This document shows positions 22,643-34,604 of a DNA stretch of 64,000 nt, one piece after another; position 1 is the stretch's first letter; the number at the start of each line of letters is the position of its first letter. The position numbers and the translations under genes are program-made. The notes beneath the pieces were generated by a model that had not been told where the DNA came from, searched no databases, and saw nothing but the letters and a program-made list of their open reading frames with translations. Source of the DNA: Rhododendron vialii (taxonomy: Eukaryota; Streptophyta; Magnoliopsida; Ericales; Ericaceae); assembly GCF_030253575.1 (NCBI RefSeq), contig NC_080557.1, positions 38,857,001 through 38,921,000 on the forward strand, in the 5' to 3' direction.

Positions 22643-23031
22643 GGTACCGACGGGGTCGGTACCGATATCGTAGGGACGGCCGCGCCAGGCCGTCTCCGGC
22701 CACCGGACGGCCGATCCGAGCCGTTCAAAAATTCTATAAAAAAAAAACGAGGGGGCTTTCACGGGAATTAACGGCATCCGAGGTGTGTAAGATACTTGAT
22801 CCGAACACCCTTTTTTCGTGTATATATGTATATACTTGTGAATAAACATATATACACGAAAAAATAATGTTCGAATCAAGCACCTTACACACCTCAGATG
22901 CCATTGATTCCCGCTTAGCCCCCTCGTTTTTTTTTTATAGAATTTTTGAACGGCTCGGATCGACCGTCCGGTGGCCGGAGACGGCCCGGCGTGGCCGTCC
23001 CTAGGATTTCGGTACCGACCCAGTCGGTACC
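22643..23031. mobile_element. Long-armed foldback element, family A copy 2
   Basis: Arms of about 185 bp at roughly 90 percent identity. Both outer ends read GGTACCGAC, a few bases, then GTCGGTACCGA. Next come GCCGTCTCCGGCCACCGGAC, CGTTCAAAAATTCTATAAAA and CACCTCAGATGCC-type blocks. The spacer is short and contains TATATACACGAAAAAA. Arm blocks match 1524-1807. No coding capacity. Confidence 0.88.
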
Positions 23032-23039
23032 TGTAGCAT

Positions 23040-23695
23040 CACTCGTTAATTTAAGAGTTTCGAAATTAGTCAAACTGACATGAACACCTAATTATCCACG
23101 ATAATTGTTTCAAGGCCCCGATCGATGGACATCCTGTTAATTCGAGACCTTTTGGACTAAGTTAATCATTCTCTCGGATATTGAGAAATTTATGTACATG
23201 GTTAATTTCTTTTTTTTCCATCATAATACATGTTTGGAATTATGCATTTGTCTCGACGAGACCAATCATGTAAGCAAAATTTTTTGGATTGAAGTAACAA
23301 AATCCAAAATAGACAAAACATAAAAATCAAAAAACATCTTTTTTAAATTTTTTTCCTTTGTAGTTAACTACTTTTTATTTTTAGAGATCTCTTCTGAGCC
23401 GAATGATTGATCAAAAACTTGACGTGGATTAACCCAAAATCTTAGAAAGATAGAAATAAGATAAATTCATTAATTTAGGACAAAGGGACCATTATCGAAC
23501 TAACATTATCGCGACTGGTAGATATAGCTGTGGTTGAGCAACATTTTTACGTACAATCAAAGTGATTTTTACTCATGCCTAAGTTACTTTTTCCTGATTA
23601 CGAGGAAAAGTAACTTACTTTTTTACAATCAAAGTGATTATTTACTCTTTACTTTTCCTGATTATTACTCCGTACAATGATTTAATCAACAGTAA
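23040..23695. other. Spacer with no supported gene
   Basis: AT-rich sequence with no recognisable coding frame or RNA gene. A short direct repeat around TTTTTACTCATGCCTAAGTTAC (in pieces near 23570 and 24105) flanks the next foldback. Confidence 0.45.
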
Positions 23696-23699
23696 GTAT

Positions 23700-24085
23700 A
23701 CCGACACAGATTTTTGAAACACGGACAGTGCGTACAGATGGACTTTGGATCCATTTTAGATCCCACAAAAATGATCGGAGCCGCTTATTTTGTTCAAAAC
23801 ATATTGTTTAAGGTCACCGTAAAAAAACAGCTCATTTGGATATCGGTAAGGGGGTTTACGAAATACCCAACTTTGCTTCAAAAAACAGGCTCTTTTCTGA
23901 AGCAAAGTTGGGTGTTTCGTAAACCCCTTTACCGATATCCAAATGAGCTGATTTTTTTTTGGTAACCTTAAACAAGTTGTTTTGAACAAAATGAGCGGTT
24001 CCGATTATCTTCGTGGGACTCAAAATGGGTTCAAATTCTATCTGTACGCGCCATCTGTTTTCAAAAATGTGTATCTATAGCACTA
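23700..24085. mobile_element. Long-armed foldback element (family F)
   Basis: Two arms of about 185 bp meet near 23893. Inner blocks ACCCAACTTTGCTTC and GAAGCAAAGTTGGGT pair. GATATCGGTAAGGGGGTTT pairs with AAACCCCTTTACCGATATC, and TTTTGTTCAAAACA pairs with TGTTTTGAACAAAA. The spacer is only a few bases, so it is an almost perfect giant palindrome. Non-coding. Confidence 0.88.
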
Positions 24086-24678
24086 CTGTTGTTTAATCCA
24101 AGTGATTTTTACTCATGCCTAAGTTACATTATCGACTCATCCCTTTGTCCAAAGTTTCCATATTACGAGGCGACGTTTTTCAGCCACACCTCCATGACCG
24201 GAGGTTTCTGTATCGGCTGTCTTTGGCTTGGTGTCTTCCAGTTGATTTTTTCAATTCGGTGATTGTATCGATCCAATTTTTCAAGATCCGGTAGGTGTGG
24301 ATGGTGGACAAATAAGTTTTGTTATTTTTTGTTATTTGGTTTGGTGCTCGGAAGTTGAAATCTGTGATCGATGTGTTAGTTTGGGTTTTTGCTTTCTATT
24401 GATGATTGTATGCGCGCTACATCTCAATGGTTTGAGCTGGGTTCCTTTTGGTTCCTCTACTACTTTGTCTTGAAAAGGGACTCTCATAACCACGTGTTGG
24501 TTTTCTTTAACAGGATGTTCTTGAGTTTGTTAGCCTAATATGCTTCTTTGCTAGCTCGGGTCTTAGATTTAGTAGTTTTGATTCATTCCTTCGTCATGAT
24601 GTAATCTTTTATCTTCGGATTTTTGTAGGGAAAATTGCTTGATTGTTATAAAAATAAGTTACTTCTGATAACAAAAGG

Positions 24679-24798
24679 AAATTGATATTCGCGCTCCTTT
24701 TTTTTATACAGGCACTCCATTTTGTTTATGAAGTTACCAGTAACTTCACATTGAAAGTGAAGCGCTTGCATCAAAAAGGAAGTACGAATATCAATTCC
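24679..24798. mobile_element. Short MITE (family D copy 2)
   Basis: The ends AATTGATATTCGCGCTCC and GTACGAATATCAATT, with the internal GAAGTTACCAGTAACTTC palindrome, match 5250-5370 and 40902-40999. Confidence 0.75.
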
Positions 24799-24899
24799 CT
24801 AACAAAAAATAAAAAGAAGTTACTTTTCCTGATTCACAACTCTTAATTATGTCCCACATGTCTACGCGACCATGCCATAGAACCCGACTACATGTACAT

Positions 24900-25215
24900 A
24901 TATATTGTTCATAGATTTTTTGTGGAGCCCACTTCGGCATCTCACACAAATGATCTGAGTCGTCAATTAATTTTAAATATTTTTTCAATGGCTTTGCAAA
25001 AGATCAACAAAAAATGTAAGTATTTGATCCAATTATTTAACTCTCATTCGAATTTGGAATCTTGAATTTTGAATAAAAAGTTGTAAGACTGGATCAATCA
25101 CTTCGAGTTATTCGATTGAGCTATAACTTTTTTGAAGGGTTGATTGAAAAAATATTTTAAGAATTAATGAATGGCTCGGATCATTTGTGTGGAATCCCGA
25201 AGTAGGTCCCATAAT
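24900..25215. mobile_element. Foldback element related to family C
   Basis: The left arm CTCACACAAATGATCTGAGT and TTTAAATATTTTTTCAATGG pair with the right-arm complement of CGGATCATTTGTGTGGAATC and TTGAAAAAATATTTTAAG. The same arm motif occurs at 3467-3842. Total about 315 bp, non-coding. Confidence 0.7.
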
Positions 25216-25529
25216 ACTTCTACTACAAATAAGTATTGAAATATGTCAGGCCCTTGTAATATGGGATTCCCTTTGGACGGCATGAGAAAAAGAAGTCTTA
25301 CCAATCCACAAATAAGTATTGAATAGGTCTTGCAAGCCTTAAGAGTTACCTCGTCAGCTTATCTTCACCTAAAATTTTAATTTGCGGATCTTCTAACCAT
25401 CAACACAGCCGTTTCCGAAAATCCGTTTATCTCTCTATCTCTCTTCACTCCAAATTCAAAATTCAAATACCAAAACAAACGAGTCTAACATTTTGTTTTG
25501 ATAACACAGATTACACATATACGTCCAAC

Positions 25530-25537
25530 TTTCGCGC
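25530..25537 (+). promoter_or_regulatory. E2F-type site upstream of NEK6-like gene
   Basis: TTTCGCGC fits the E2F consensus TTTSSCGC exactly, 489 bp upstream of the NEK6-like ATG. One such match can occur by chance; function is inferred only. Confidence 0.4.
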
Positions 25538-26025
25538 CCTTTTTAACAATTTTTTAGGATATCAGACCGACCGGATCGGGTCTAAAGAATAAAACGCGAT
25601 CCGGTGATAAAACATCTTTTTGGCAAATAGCTCGCCAACTGGCAACTGGTCACACATCCCAAAATGAAATTAAAGAAACAAAGTATGGTAGGAGTAAGAG
25701 TAGCATTTTAATAAGAGCAAAATGCATTTTAATGATAGTAGTAGCACGTTCTAATCAAAAACTGGTCCTAACCTCCTAAATGTACAGTACAATCTATACT
25801 ACTAGTACTGAACACCGAGGAGGAAGACTCCCTCAACCGACGGTATAACGGGAGGAGCGAAGGTATCAAGGTAGAGTTTCGGAGATGGGATCGAGCGAAA
25901 TCGAAGATCCAGAGGAGTCTCGGAGCATTCTTCACTGAAAATTGAGCTCGAAATTGTTCGGAAAAGCGGTGATTGTGGGAAAAAAAGAGAGGAGCTTTTT
26001 GGATTACTGATTCGACAGAAAAGCG

Positions 26026-29000
26026 ATGGAGTCTCGGATGGATCAGTACGAGATCATGGAGCAGATTGGGCGCGGCGCTTTCGGCGCTGCCATTCTCGTC
26101 AATCACAAGCTCGAGAAGCAGAAGTACGCCCTAGTCTCTCTCTCTCTCTCTAAATATGTATATAGCACGCACTGGCTTGAGTCTGCACTGATCGAATTTG
26201 GAAATGACAGGTACGTACTGAAGAAGATTCGTCTGGCTAGGCAGACGGAGCGATGCAGGAGATCTGCTCACCAAGAGGTAGTTCAATCTCTTGGATTGGA
26301 TCATCTTGTTTTGCTTCATTTATTTTTTATTTTTTTAGTAATGCAAGTTGTCCCGGGTCGGCTCGCGTGCACCTCGGACTAAGCGGTTTAAGAGTTGCTG
26401 CCTTGCTGGCGAGAAGATTGAACCTCAGACCTTAGGAGGGAGTAAACCCCTAAGGCTCAAGACAGGACCACTCGGCCAACCCCTTGGGGTTTCTGTGTCG
26501 TCTTCTTGTTGGAGTTTATAATTATAAGCGTACATTTGGGGATTTTTTTTTGGATTGCAGATGGCTCTGATTGCACGGATTCAACACCCCTACATTGTTG
26601 AATTTAAGGAAGCATGGGTGGAGAAAGTCAGTCAGTCCCCTCGTTTCTTTCCACAATTGGGAAATTTTGCTGTTGATTTGCATTACCTGTTTTTTTGTCC
26701 TGAATTAGAAGTTGTACTTGATATTGTAGGGTTGCTATGTTTGCATCGTTACTGGGTACTGCGAAGGCGGAGACATGTGAGTTTCCATACATTTTTTTTG
26801 TCCAGATACCCAATATCCTTTTTCTTTAACTTTTTTAAAGAGTTGAAATTGACATTGTCGAAATTTGATTACGAACAGAGCTGAATTGATGAAAAAATCA
26901 AATGGGCAGTATTTTCCCGAGGAGGTAGATTCTTTCTCTTGTTAAAAGATAATTAATTGTGTTTTTATGGATGGCTTTCTCGAATTTGCATCCCAACCTG
27001 ATTTACAGTGGCAAATGGCAATGTGAGAAATACTGTACGAATTTTGTGTTGTATGTTTTCAGTTGCTGGTGTCTGATATTTGGGCTGTTATTGATTTTGG
27101 TCTGTAACCAGAAACTCTGCAAGTGGTTCACTCAGCTACTATTGGCAGTCGAATATCTGCATGGAAAATTCGTTTTACATCGAGACCTAAAAGTATGTAT
27201 AGAGTGTTTGTCTAGACGTCTGGATTGAGTTATTTCTACTACCTACAAAAATTTTACTGGCTGATTTGGTTATTTACTCCTTGGCAGTGTTCCAATATCT
27301 TTCTTACCAAAGATCAAGATGTTCGCCTTGGTAAGTTTGTCTTAATTGTAGTTTTACTTTCAATGGAATTTACTTCCGCTGATGCAAGGCTTGCTAACTG
27401 ATTTCGAATGCTATACATTGATTTTTATACAGGGGATTTTGGACTTGCTAAGACTTTGAAGGCAGATGACTTGGCTTCTTCGGTATGTCATCAACAGGAT
27501 ATTGTTTCTGTTGTAGTTTTAGAATTCTTATAAGATGAAATGCCTCATGTTACTATTTTCAGAATATGAAATAAAATTACTTTACTAGGCATAGAACTGT
27601 GAAAAAGATAAACAAAGAGAACATTTCATCCATATTCCTTCACCCAGAAACATTTCTTCTTATGGTTGACAACATCATGCTTATGCATTGATCTTTCCAA
27701 TGATAAGAAGACTGAATGTGCTATAAATTTCCAACGTGGAACTAACTGCCATATTCCATTGTCTCCAGGTAGTTGGAACTCCCAATTACATGTGTCCCGA
27801 ACTTCTTGCAGATATACCTTACGGTTTCAAATCGGATATTTGGTCCCTAGGTATCAGTTCTTGTTTTATCTTGAAATGTTCTGAGTTTTATAAGAGTAAA
27901 TCCGTGACAAATTTAGGTTTTTTCTTCTAAAATTGAACTTTAAATTTGTTGACAGGTTGCTGTATGTATGAGATGGCTGCTCATCGACCCGCATTTAAAG
28001 CTTTTGTAAGTTCTCTAGGTTAATTTCACTCTAGTAGACATGAGATAAACTTGGCAGATTGAGTGAAACGAATAACTGTATGATGATGGTTTAATGTCTA
28101 TCCCATGTCTGCTTTGGTATGACAGTTAAATAAGAGATTGAAAATCATATATTCACCTAGGTTCTTTTCTCCGCGTTCATTTTGCTTTTCAGTCTCCAAT
28201 TATGGATGCAAAAACTTTGTCTTGAATCTGTCTTGTGCTTATAACAATGATGTAATGTGGTTGATGAGTGGTACATTTTCATAATTTCCAATGACAGTAC
28301 ATTGATCGAACTTTAGTGCTACAGAGCAGTTATACTTTGTCTACAAACCAGCTCCTGTCTCAAGGCATGCTTTTTATTTTGTTTTGCATCGACAAGTTTT
28401 TCCACAATTAAATTGCTGTAGATGTGTCTATATTTCGTTTGAATCTTATTTTCTTTCTTAAAAACTACTACCGCCCTTCCGTTGGGTGAAGTCCTCACTG
28501 TTCTTAACTTTATTTTTTTTGCTCCATGTTTAATACTTGCGTTTTATGTTTGGTTTCAGGACATGGCAGGGTTGATAAGTAAGATAAACCGATCGTCCAT
28601 TGGTCCTATACCTTCCTGTTATTCCCCCTCCCTGTAAGTCAAACAATTTTCATAGTGGTTTTGGACCGGATATTTTCTGTACCATTTGATGGCATTTTCT
28701 GATGATGACTAATGAGTACAATAATCAATGGTAGTATGGAAAATGTAGAATGGTTATTAATCTGTTAATCCTCTGACAGAAAAACACTTATCAAGGGCAT
28801 GCTAAGAAAAAACCCTGAACATCGGCCAAGTGTAAGCCTTCACAGCATTAGCGTTTCCGTTTAAAAAACTTCATCATTATGAAACAATCTAATTATCAAA
28901 TTTCAATTTTGGTCAGGCATCAGCTATCCTGAAGCACCCGTATTTGCAGCCTTATGTTGAGCAATACCGCTCATCATTTAACCCTCCTGCTTCCTATTCA

Positions 29001-30990
29001 CCAGAGAAGCCTCTTTTTCGCGCTCGTGATACTAGGAAGAATCCGGCTGAAAGCGAGAGCAGTAACAGTTCTTGTAGTGACAAAGGTAGCTTCATTTCAA
29101 GCGAGAAAAAAATCAAGGTCATGGCATTAAATTGTGACAACAAAGGTACTGATACAGATTTGGCTTCTATGGACGATGAGGTTGGATGTGAGCAGTTGTT
29201 ACTTGATAATGTACAAAATTGCTCCTTGAAAATGGATGAAGAAGAAGTAATGAAACATTTGCATGCCAAACAGATATCTAATCCTGTATTTAAGCATCCG
29301 AAACCTGCAAAACATACTGTGGTGGTTTCAAAAGCAGGGAGTGCTAGAGAAAATAGCTCCCCAATAAGAGGGATCCGCACAGAAACTGGGGGAGCTGGGA
29401 CCCCAAGAATAAATTTAGAAGCGTTGCCTAAAGTCCCCAAACCTAGTCCAGTTACTCCTGGTTTCAAGGCCAATATAGAGACATCACCTTTTGCACCAGC
29501 AATCGGGAGCTTTGAGTCTGTGAAACGGAGTAAGGGAATGCATTCTCTGAAGCATCAGGTAAGTACAGTTAATTGTTTTTGTTTCCACTATATCAGTTCT
29601 CAACTTTTCATTTATTTAGATTCATTCCCAATATGTGCAGTTACCTGTTGTTGATTTCTCTCCAAAGACTAGACAGAAACATGATGGAATCCCTCCATGT
29701 GGTCCCATGAAACATGTTGCTGAAGATGGATTTCCTGCAAAGCCAAGAATAAAAACACCTCCTAATCTGGCTAGAAGATCGTCATTTTCTGGACGGATGA
29801 ACCCAGTGGAGGGTGATGCTTCCAATGCAGAGGCCAATACTCAAAATCCCGAGAGGACTTTGTGCATGGTGCCCACTCGTCGCCTTGCGCAGTTTCCAAA
29901 AGAGACTATACGAGAGTCACATAAGGCTCTAGTGGGAGCTTGCAAAGGGATGCAAGCAGATAGCAGCAATTCTGCCTCGTCTTCATTGTCAGTTCAAGCA
30001 TTTGAGCTTTCTGATGATGCAACAACTCCTCTTACCGCCTTCACAGATCAGATACTAACTGGTCATGATTCCAAAACTGAAAGCTTAAGACCAGCTACCT
30101 CCAAAGTTGCTTCCCCAATCAAATCTGACATTCCTAATGCTACAACAGTGGAAAAACATGGACGTGACAATAGATCTGTAGAAACATCTGTCTGTAAAGA
30201 TGATAACCCTTCAAGCGGGCCTAGTAGGGAGCATAATGTAATGCCCATGTTAAACCTCACGTGTAAAGTGGATGGCGATGATAAGTTTACTGTGAGGGAA
30301 CTACTGTCATCAGCAGTTGATATCAACTCTTCTCCTACACTTCCAGTTTTATCCAACCACACGAATTTTGTGCCAGACACAGAAGTTGTTTCACAAAATC
30401 CAGCAATTGAAAATCCAGCTAGTGCACATCTTCCTCCTGCTTTCGATGATGTCATCCATGTCATAAGGCACAGTAGTTTTCGTGTTGGGACCGAGCAACC
30501 AGTTATCGAAACTGTGGAGAGTGGAAAAGGTGTGGATGTTGGGAAACTGATAAATGTAGTAAGTGACGAAAAGGAGATGAAAAACCTTGGAAATCCTTTG
30601 GCTCTGAAATCATCTAGTTGTTCCGAAAATATGAGACTGATTTCAGTTTCCTCTGATACTTCTGGAATTAAGGAAATTGATGCCAGAAATCCCACCTCTT
30701 TGAATACAGAAGTTGAACCTTCTGAGCCAGCAAAAGCTAATCCGACTGCAACAGTAGAGGAAATGCCCGCGAAGGAAACTTTGGATGTCACGTCTTTCAG
30801 GCAGCGGGCAGATGCATTGGAAGGGCTTTTGGAATTGTCTGCAGACTTGCTTCAGCAAAATAGATTGGAAGAACTTTCAGTTGTTTTGAAGCCTTTTGGA
30901 AAAGATAAGGTCTCCCCAAGAGAGACAGCTATGTGGCTGGCAAAAAGTCTAAAGGGGATGATGCTCGAGGACTTCCAACGGAGTTCGTAA
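26026..30990 (+). CDS. NEK6: NIMA-related Ser/Thr kinase, NEK6 (IBO1) type, 14 coding exons
   Basis: Coding exons are 26026-26123, 26211-26277, 26561-26626, 26730-26776, 26879-26924, 27112-27192, 27288-27330, 27433-27482, 27769-27850, 27956-28005, 28560-28633, 28780-28831, 28917-29558 and 29641-30990. They join in frame to 915 residues. The kinase domain covers about 8-260: glycine loop GRGAFGAA (15-22), VLKK with catalytic Lys37, HRDLK (131-135), DFG (151-153) and activation segment [10 protein letters not shown] from 167. A long Ser/Thr-rich tail ends in the block [15 protein letters not shown]...[16 protein letters not shown], which I recall as characteristic of Arabidopsis NEK6. That kinase phosphorylates beta-tubulin and restrains ectopic outgrowth of epidermal cells by acting on cortical microtubules. 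The start is set by MESRMDQYE, which matches the family. The residue after GGD is Ile, where Met is usual. A SINE lies in intron 2. Confidence 0.95.
26316..26492 (-). mobile_element. tRNA-derived SINE in NEK6 intron 2
   Basis: On the minus strand it reads ACCCCAAGGGGTTGGCCGAG then TGGTCCTG, an RNA polymerase III A box (TGGCCGAGTGG). About 50 bp later comes a B-box-like GAGGTTCAATCTTC. It continues to GAGGTGCACGCGAGCCGACC and ends at an A-rich tail near 26316. The element at 62211-62577 has the same layout. Non-coding. Confidence 0.7.
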
Positions 30991-31134
30991 ATCGTATATT
31001 CTGCTGGTACGATCTCTCTAATTTCTCCTTAGTTGAGATTGTTTCTGTCGTTAAAATACCGATTGAATTGTTGAATGTGGGGCTTTTGCCTGTTTCCATA
31101 TTTCATTCTTTACCTGCCGTATGGTGTACATAGT

Positions 31135-31769
31135 GACCATATGAAGCCAATAAATTTCTGCTTTCTGGGCAAATGGATGTGATGTAACATATTGTGACCA
31201 AACCATTGAATGAGATTCTCAGCAAGGGACTGTTAATGTCTGTGTTATTTGGGTAATCTTTTGAGAAAGTTGTGCGTTTTGAAGATGGCATTGCCTTCAC
31301 CGTTTCACTGGTGCCGGTGAACCCCCATAACTCTTCCTAGTTTTGCACTTAGGTACACGTATCACTTGTCTATATGTTTGAGGGAATAGGGATTAGCAAA
31401 TCTGCCCATTTTCGACACAGGTGTACCTTGTTTCGGAAACGTGTTTCAGAGTGACCTTATGAAGCCAATAAATTTCTGCTTTCTGGGCAAATGGATGTGA
31501 TGTAACATATTGTGACCAAACCATTGAATGAGATTTTCAGCGAGGGACTGTTAATGTCTGTTATTTGGGTAATCTTTTGAGAAAGTTGTGCTTTTTGAAG
31601 ATGGCATTGCCTTCACCGTTTCACTGGTGCCGGTGAACCCCCATAACTCTTCCTAGTTTTGCACTTAGGTACACGTATCACTTATCTATATGTTCGAGGG
31701 AATGGGGATTAGCAAATCCGCCCATTTTCGACACAGGTGTACCTTGTTTCGGAAACGTGTTTCAGAGTG
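31135..31769. repeat. Tandem duplication of 318 bp at the 3' end of NEK6
   Basis: Units 31135-31452 and 31453-31769 are almost identical; only a handful of substitutions and a short GT indel are visible. Each unit contains CCAATAAATTTCTGC (a potential AATAAA poly(A) signal) and ends TTTCGGAAACGTGTTTCAGA. The first unit starts 145 bp after the NEK6 stop, so the duplication may lie in the 3'UTR. The low divergence suggests it is recent. Confidence 0.93.
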
Positions 31770-33380
31770 TGAGTCGCTTGAAATGGGTATAAGCATTTCC
31801 TCTGGACATTGGTTGAATGGGAATGAAAACAACTTGTTCTTGACAGTAGAAAACAGGAAATGAATACTGCAAAAGGTGTTGAAAACATTTCATTAGGCAA
31901 CTCTTTTAAAAATGTGGAATTTGTTTACTCGGATTATCTGCAGTAAGATTAAGAAGGTTCTTAAAACCTTTTACGATTTAGTTGTATTCCTGATATATCT
32001 ACAACCGGTTGCATCGTCAGATTCCAATTGGTCTTAGTACTCTTTTTATTCTGGAGTAATTGCTTTCTTCAATGCAACCGACTTACAAATAACCATTGCA
32101 TTGAAAATTTTCTCGCTTTTTAGGGAGCTGCATAGGCATTACTTTGGGAACAGGAAATAGAAAAGCAAATATAATATCTAAAATATTTAGTAGATCTAAT
32201 TGAGATCTATCAAATAAGATTCATATTGCATATTTTTAGAATAATTGGTCTTATCAACAATTTTTCAGGGTGTGTGAAATAGTGAAAGTGGATAAACAAA
32301 CATGGACGGCGGGATTAACTCATAAATATTAAAATAAAACGAAAATCCAAGGGGTTTGTTTGTCGGTGAAGTTTGAGATTAATTTAGAATTCGTTCCCTC
32401 ATAAATTTCAGGTTTGAAAATTCCTAGAAGCTATCAATTTTTGTGAAATCATTTAAACGGATTTCGCTCTAGATCTAAATAAGTCCCTCCGCTAGTAAAA
32501 ATAAAATTGATCCCCATAAAGTAATTTAGGTACTATTCCGGATGCCCTAAATTATGTTTAAAAATAACACTTAAAGTAAAAAGAAAAAATTATGTATACC
32601 ATACTTCTTTTATTTTCTATTAGCGCATGTCTGTGTCTAAAGGCGCGGCTTGAAGAATTCGGTATTCGTTATGGTTTCGAATGTCCTAAGTAAAGTGTAA
32701 GCAAACTACCCATACCTAAAGAGCGGTACTACTTGACATTAAGTTTACAACAACTGAATCATTCAAACTAATTACGCACCGATTAGAAGGCATTTGTGAA
32801 TCTTAATTATAAATTGTTCACAATAAGCATAATTTTCAGCAATTAAACACTACATCCAGGTATAGGATTTTCCATTATCCGTCCTTACCTAAATAAATTG
32901 TCCTCTCTACTATTGACCACCCTCACAAATTAAAAAACTTGAATCATCCTAAAAGCCTCTTTTTTTTTTCCATAAGCTTCACCTTTATTATATCGATGAT
33001 CTACAACATGCCAACTAAACCAAAATAATGATGACTACAGTATCCTTAATATCTTCTCCTACTAAAGAAACCATAATTTATGTATGCAAAAAGACAGGGA
33101 GAGAAGAGTTTTAGAATCGAATTTGGAATAAACTCAAGATAGAGATATTAATTTGGATTTTTTTCAAAAATGGCCAGTCTAAAAAATCAGTCGTTGAATT
33201 CAAAAAATTACCTTAAACCGTTAGATTTATGAATGTACATAAAATTTAAAAACCGAGCTCCATTATTAAATGGATGGTTTTTATTGAATGAATACGGAGT
33301 ATGTGAAAGAGTGAATATAACTTTCGTCATCAAAATCCAACACCGCTTGACATTTACGTCCTCGGTGCCCACTCTGCCTG
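31770..33380. other. Spacer between NEK6-like and LEA_2/NHL genes
   Basis: No gene is supported. A block at about 32185-32260 (AGATCTAATTGAGATCTATC) resembles the interior of the PIF-like elements at 1417-2092 and 63164-63412 and is probably a remnant. The rest is AT-rich. Confidence 0.45.
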
Positions 33381-33383
33381 CCT

Positions 33384-33390
33384 TATATAA
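33384..33390 (+). promoter_or_regulatory. TATA box of the LEA_2/NHL gene
   Basis: TATATAA lies 73 bp before the ATG and is followed by a CT-rich leader (33392-33422), the usual layout of a plant core promoter. Confidence 0.65.
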
Positions 33391-33462
33391 CTGCTCTCTC
33401 TCTCCTCTCTCTCTCTCTCTCTTGGTGTATCTAGAACACTTCCGACTCCAAATGCGTTAACA

Positions 33463-34164
33463 ATGGCAGATCATTCCAGGCCAGTCACAGGGTACCCAAC
33501 CAACAACCCTTACCCCAATCCTTCCACCGGCACCGCTTTCCCCCACGCCGCCCCGCACCCTCCCCCCTACCGCCCCCCTCCCACCCCGCGCGCCATATTC
33601 CTCCGCCGCCTAATCGCCATCCTCCTCGCCACCTTCGTCATTGCCGGCATCATAACCCTCATCACATGGCTCGCCCTCCGCCCCCGCCTCCCCCAGTTCC
33701 GAGTCGACTCCCTCTCCCTCTCCAACCTCTCCCTCTCCCCCAACTCCTCCCTCCTCACCGCCAACTGGGACGTCCGCTTCACCGTCCGCAACCCCAACCA
33801 CAAGATCACCATCTACTACGACGCCCTCGCCGCCTCTCTGTACTACAAAGGGGAGTCCATATCCGACACCACCGTGCCGCCGTTTGTGCTGGGGACGAGG
33901 GACGAGACCGCGCTCAGGGCGACCTTCGCGGCGGTCGATAGGTACGTGGACGGGTGGGTGGTGGAAGGGATCAGGTGGGAGAAAACGGTTAGGGGGAGTG
34001 TGAGTTTTAACGTGAGGATGGCGGGGTGGGTTAGGTTTAAGGCCGGCGCGTGGCGGGGGAGGAGGAGGTTTCTGAGGGTGTATTGCGGTGAGTTGCCGGT
34101 TGGGGTTTCCGGGAAGGGCGGGACACTTGTCGGTGGGCCGAGGCGGTGCGTGGTTGGTCTCTGA
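33463..34164 (+). CDS. LEA_2/NHL (NDR1/HIN1-like) membrane protein
   Basis: A single exon of 233 residues. A Pro-rich cytosolic N-terminus (about 1-45, PHPPPYRPPPTPR) is followed by one transmembrane helix (about 49-72, LIAILLATFVIAGIITLITW). A LEA_2 (WHy-like) domain follows, with the family's NPN motif at about 110-112 (VRNPNHK) and later YYKGESI. NHL proteins are plasma-membrane proteins linked to defence and stress signalling; the biochemical role is unknown. The start ATG follows a TATA box at 33384 and a CT-rich leader. The gene is strikingly GC-rich at third codon positions compared with its AT-rich surroundings, which is common for intronless plant genes. Long antisense frames here are by-products of this bias. 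Confidence 0.92.
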   Translation: MADHSRPVTGYPTNNPYPNPSTGTAFPHAAPHPPPYRPPPTPRAIFLRRLIAILLATFVIAGIITLITWLALRPRLPQFRVDSLSLSNLSLSPNSSLLTANWDVRFTVRNPNHKITIYYDALAASLYYKGESISDTTVPPFVLGTRDETALRATFAAVDRYVDGWVVEGIRWEKTVRGSVSFNVRMAGWVRFKAGAWRGRRRFLRVYCGELPVGVSGKGGTLVGGPRRCVVGL

Positions 34165-34604
34165 GTGTATTTCAATGTAGTAGTTTTTTAGCCCTCTGTT
34201 GTTTACTCTGTTTCTACTTCCCTGTTGTATGAGTATTTGCATAGAGTTTCTGTTAGACTAATCTAATAGTCTTATGACCCAATTTATTTGTCCATTTTCG
34301 ATGTTTGTGTCTGTTTTTAATTACTCGTAGATTACAATATAAATCTAAAAAAATATGCGATATGAATCTTATTGTAATTATAGTAAAACTTGTGCGCGGT
34401 TGCATGCTTCTTGTCTGTGTCAATTGTTCCTTAACTTGTAACCATTTCTTGTACTTTTTTCTGATAACTGGATAACCGAGCCAGTTTAAGCACACATTGA
34501 CGAATTCTAGAGCTTTGAAGGTAACAATTGGAGATAACCCTCGTAGACCATTCTAGTACCATTGGTCTCGTTAATTGGAAATTTGGTCTATTTGGGCCAT
34601 ATCC

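Noticed and set aside
33567-34242. Long antisense open frames opposite the NHL gene
   Set aside because: They mirror the GC-rich, Pro-coding bias of the true plus-strand gene and show no domain.
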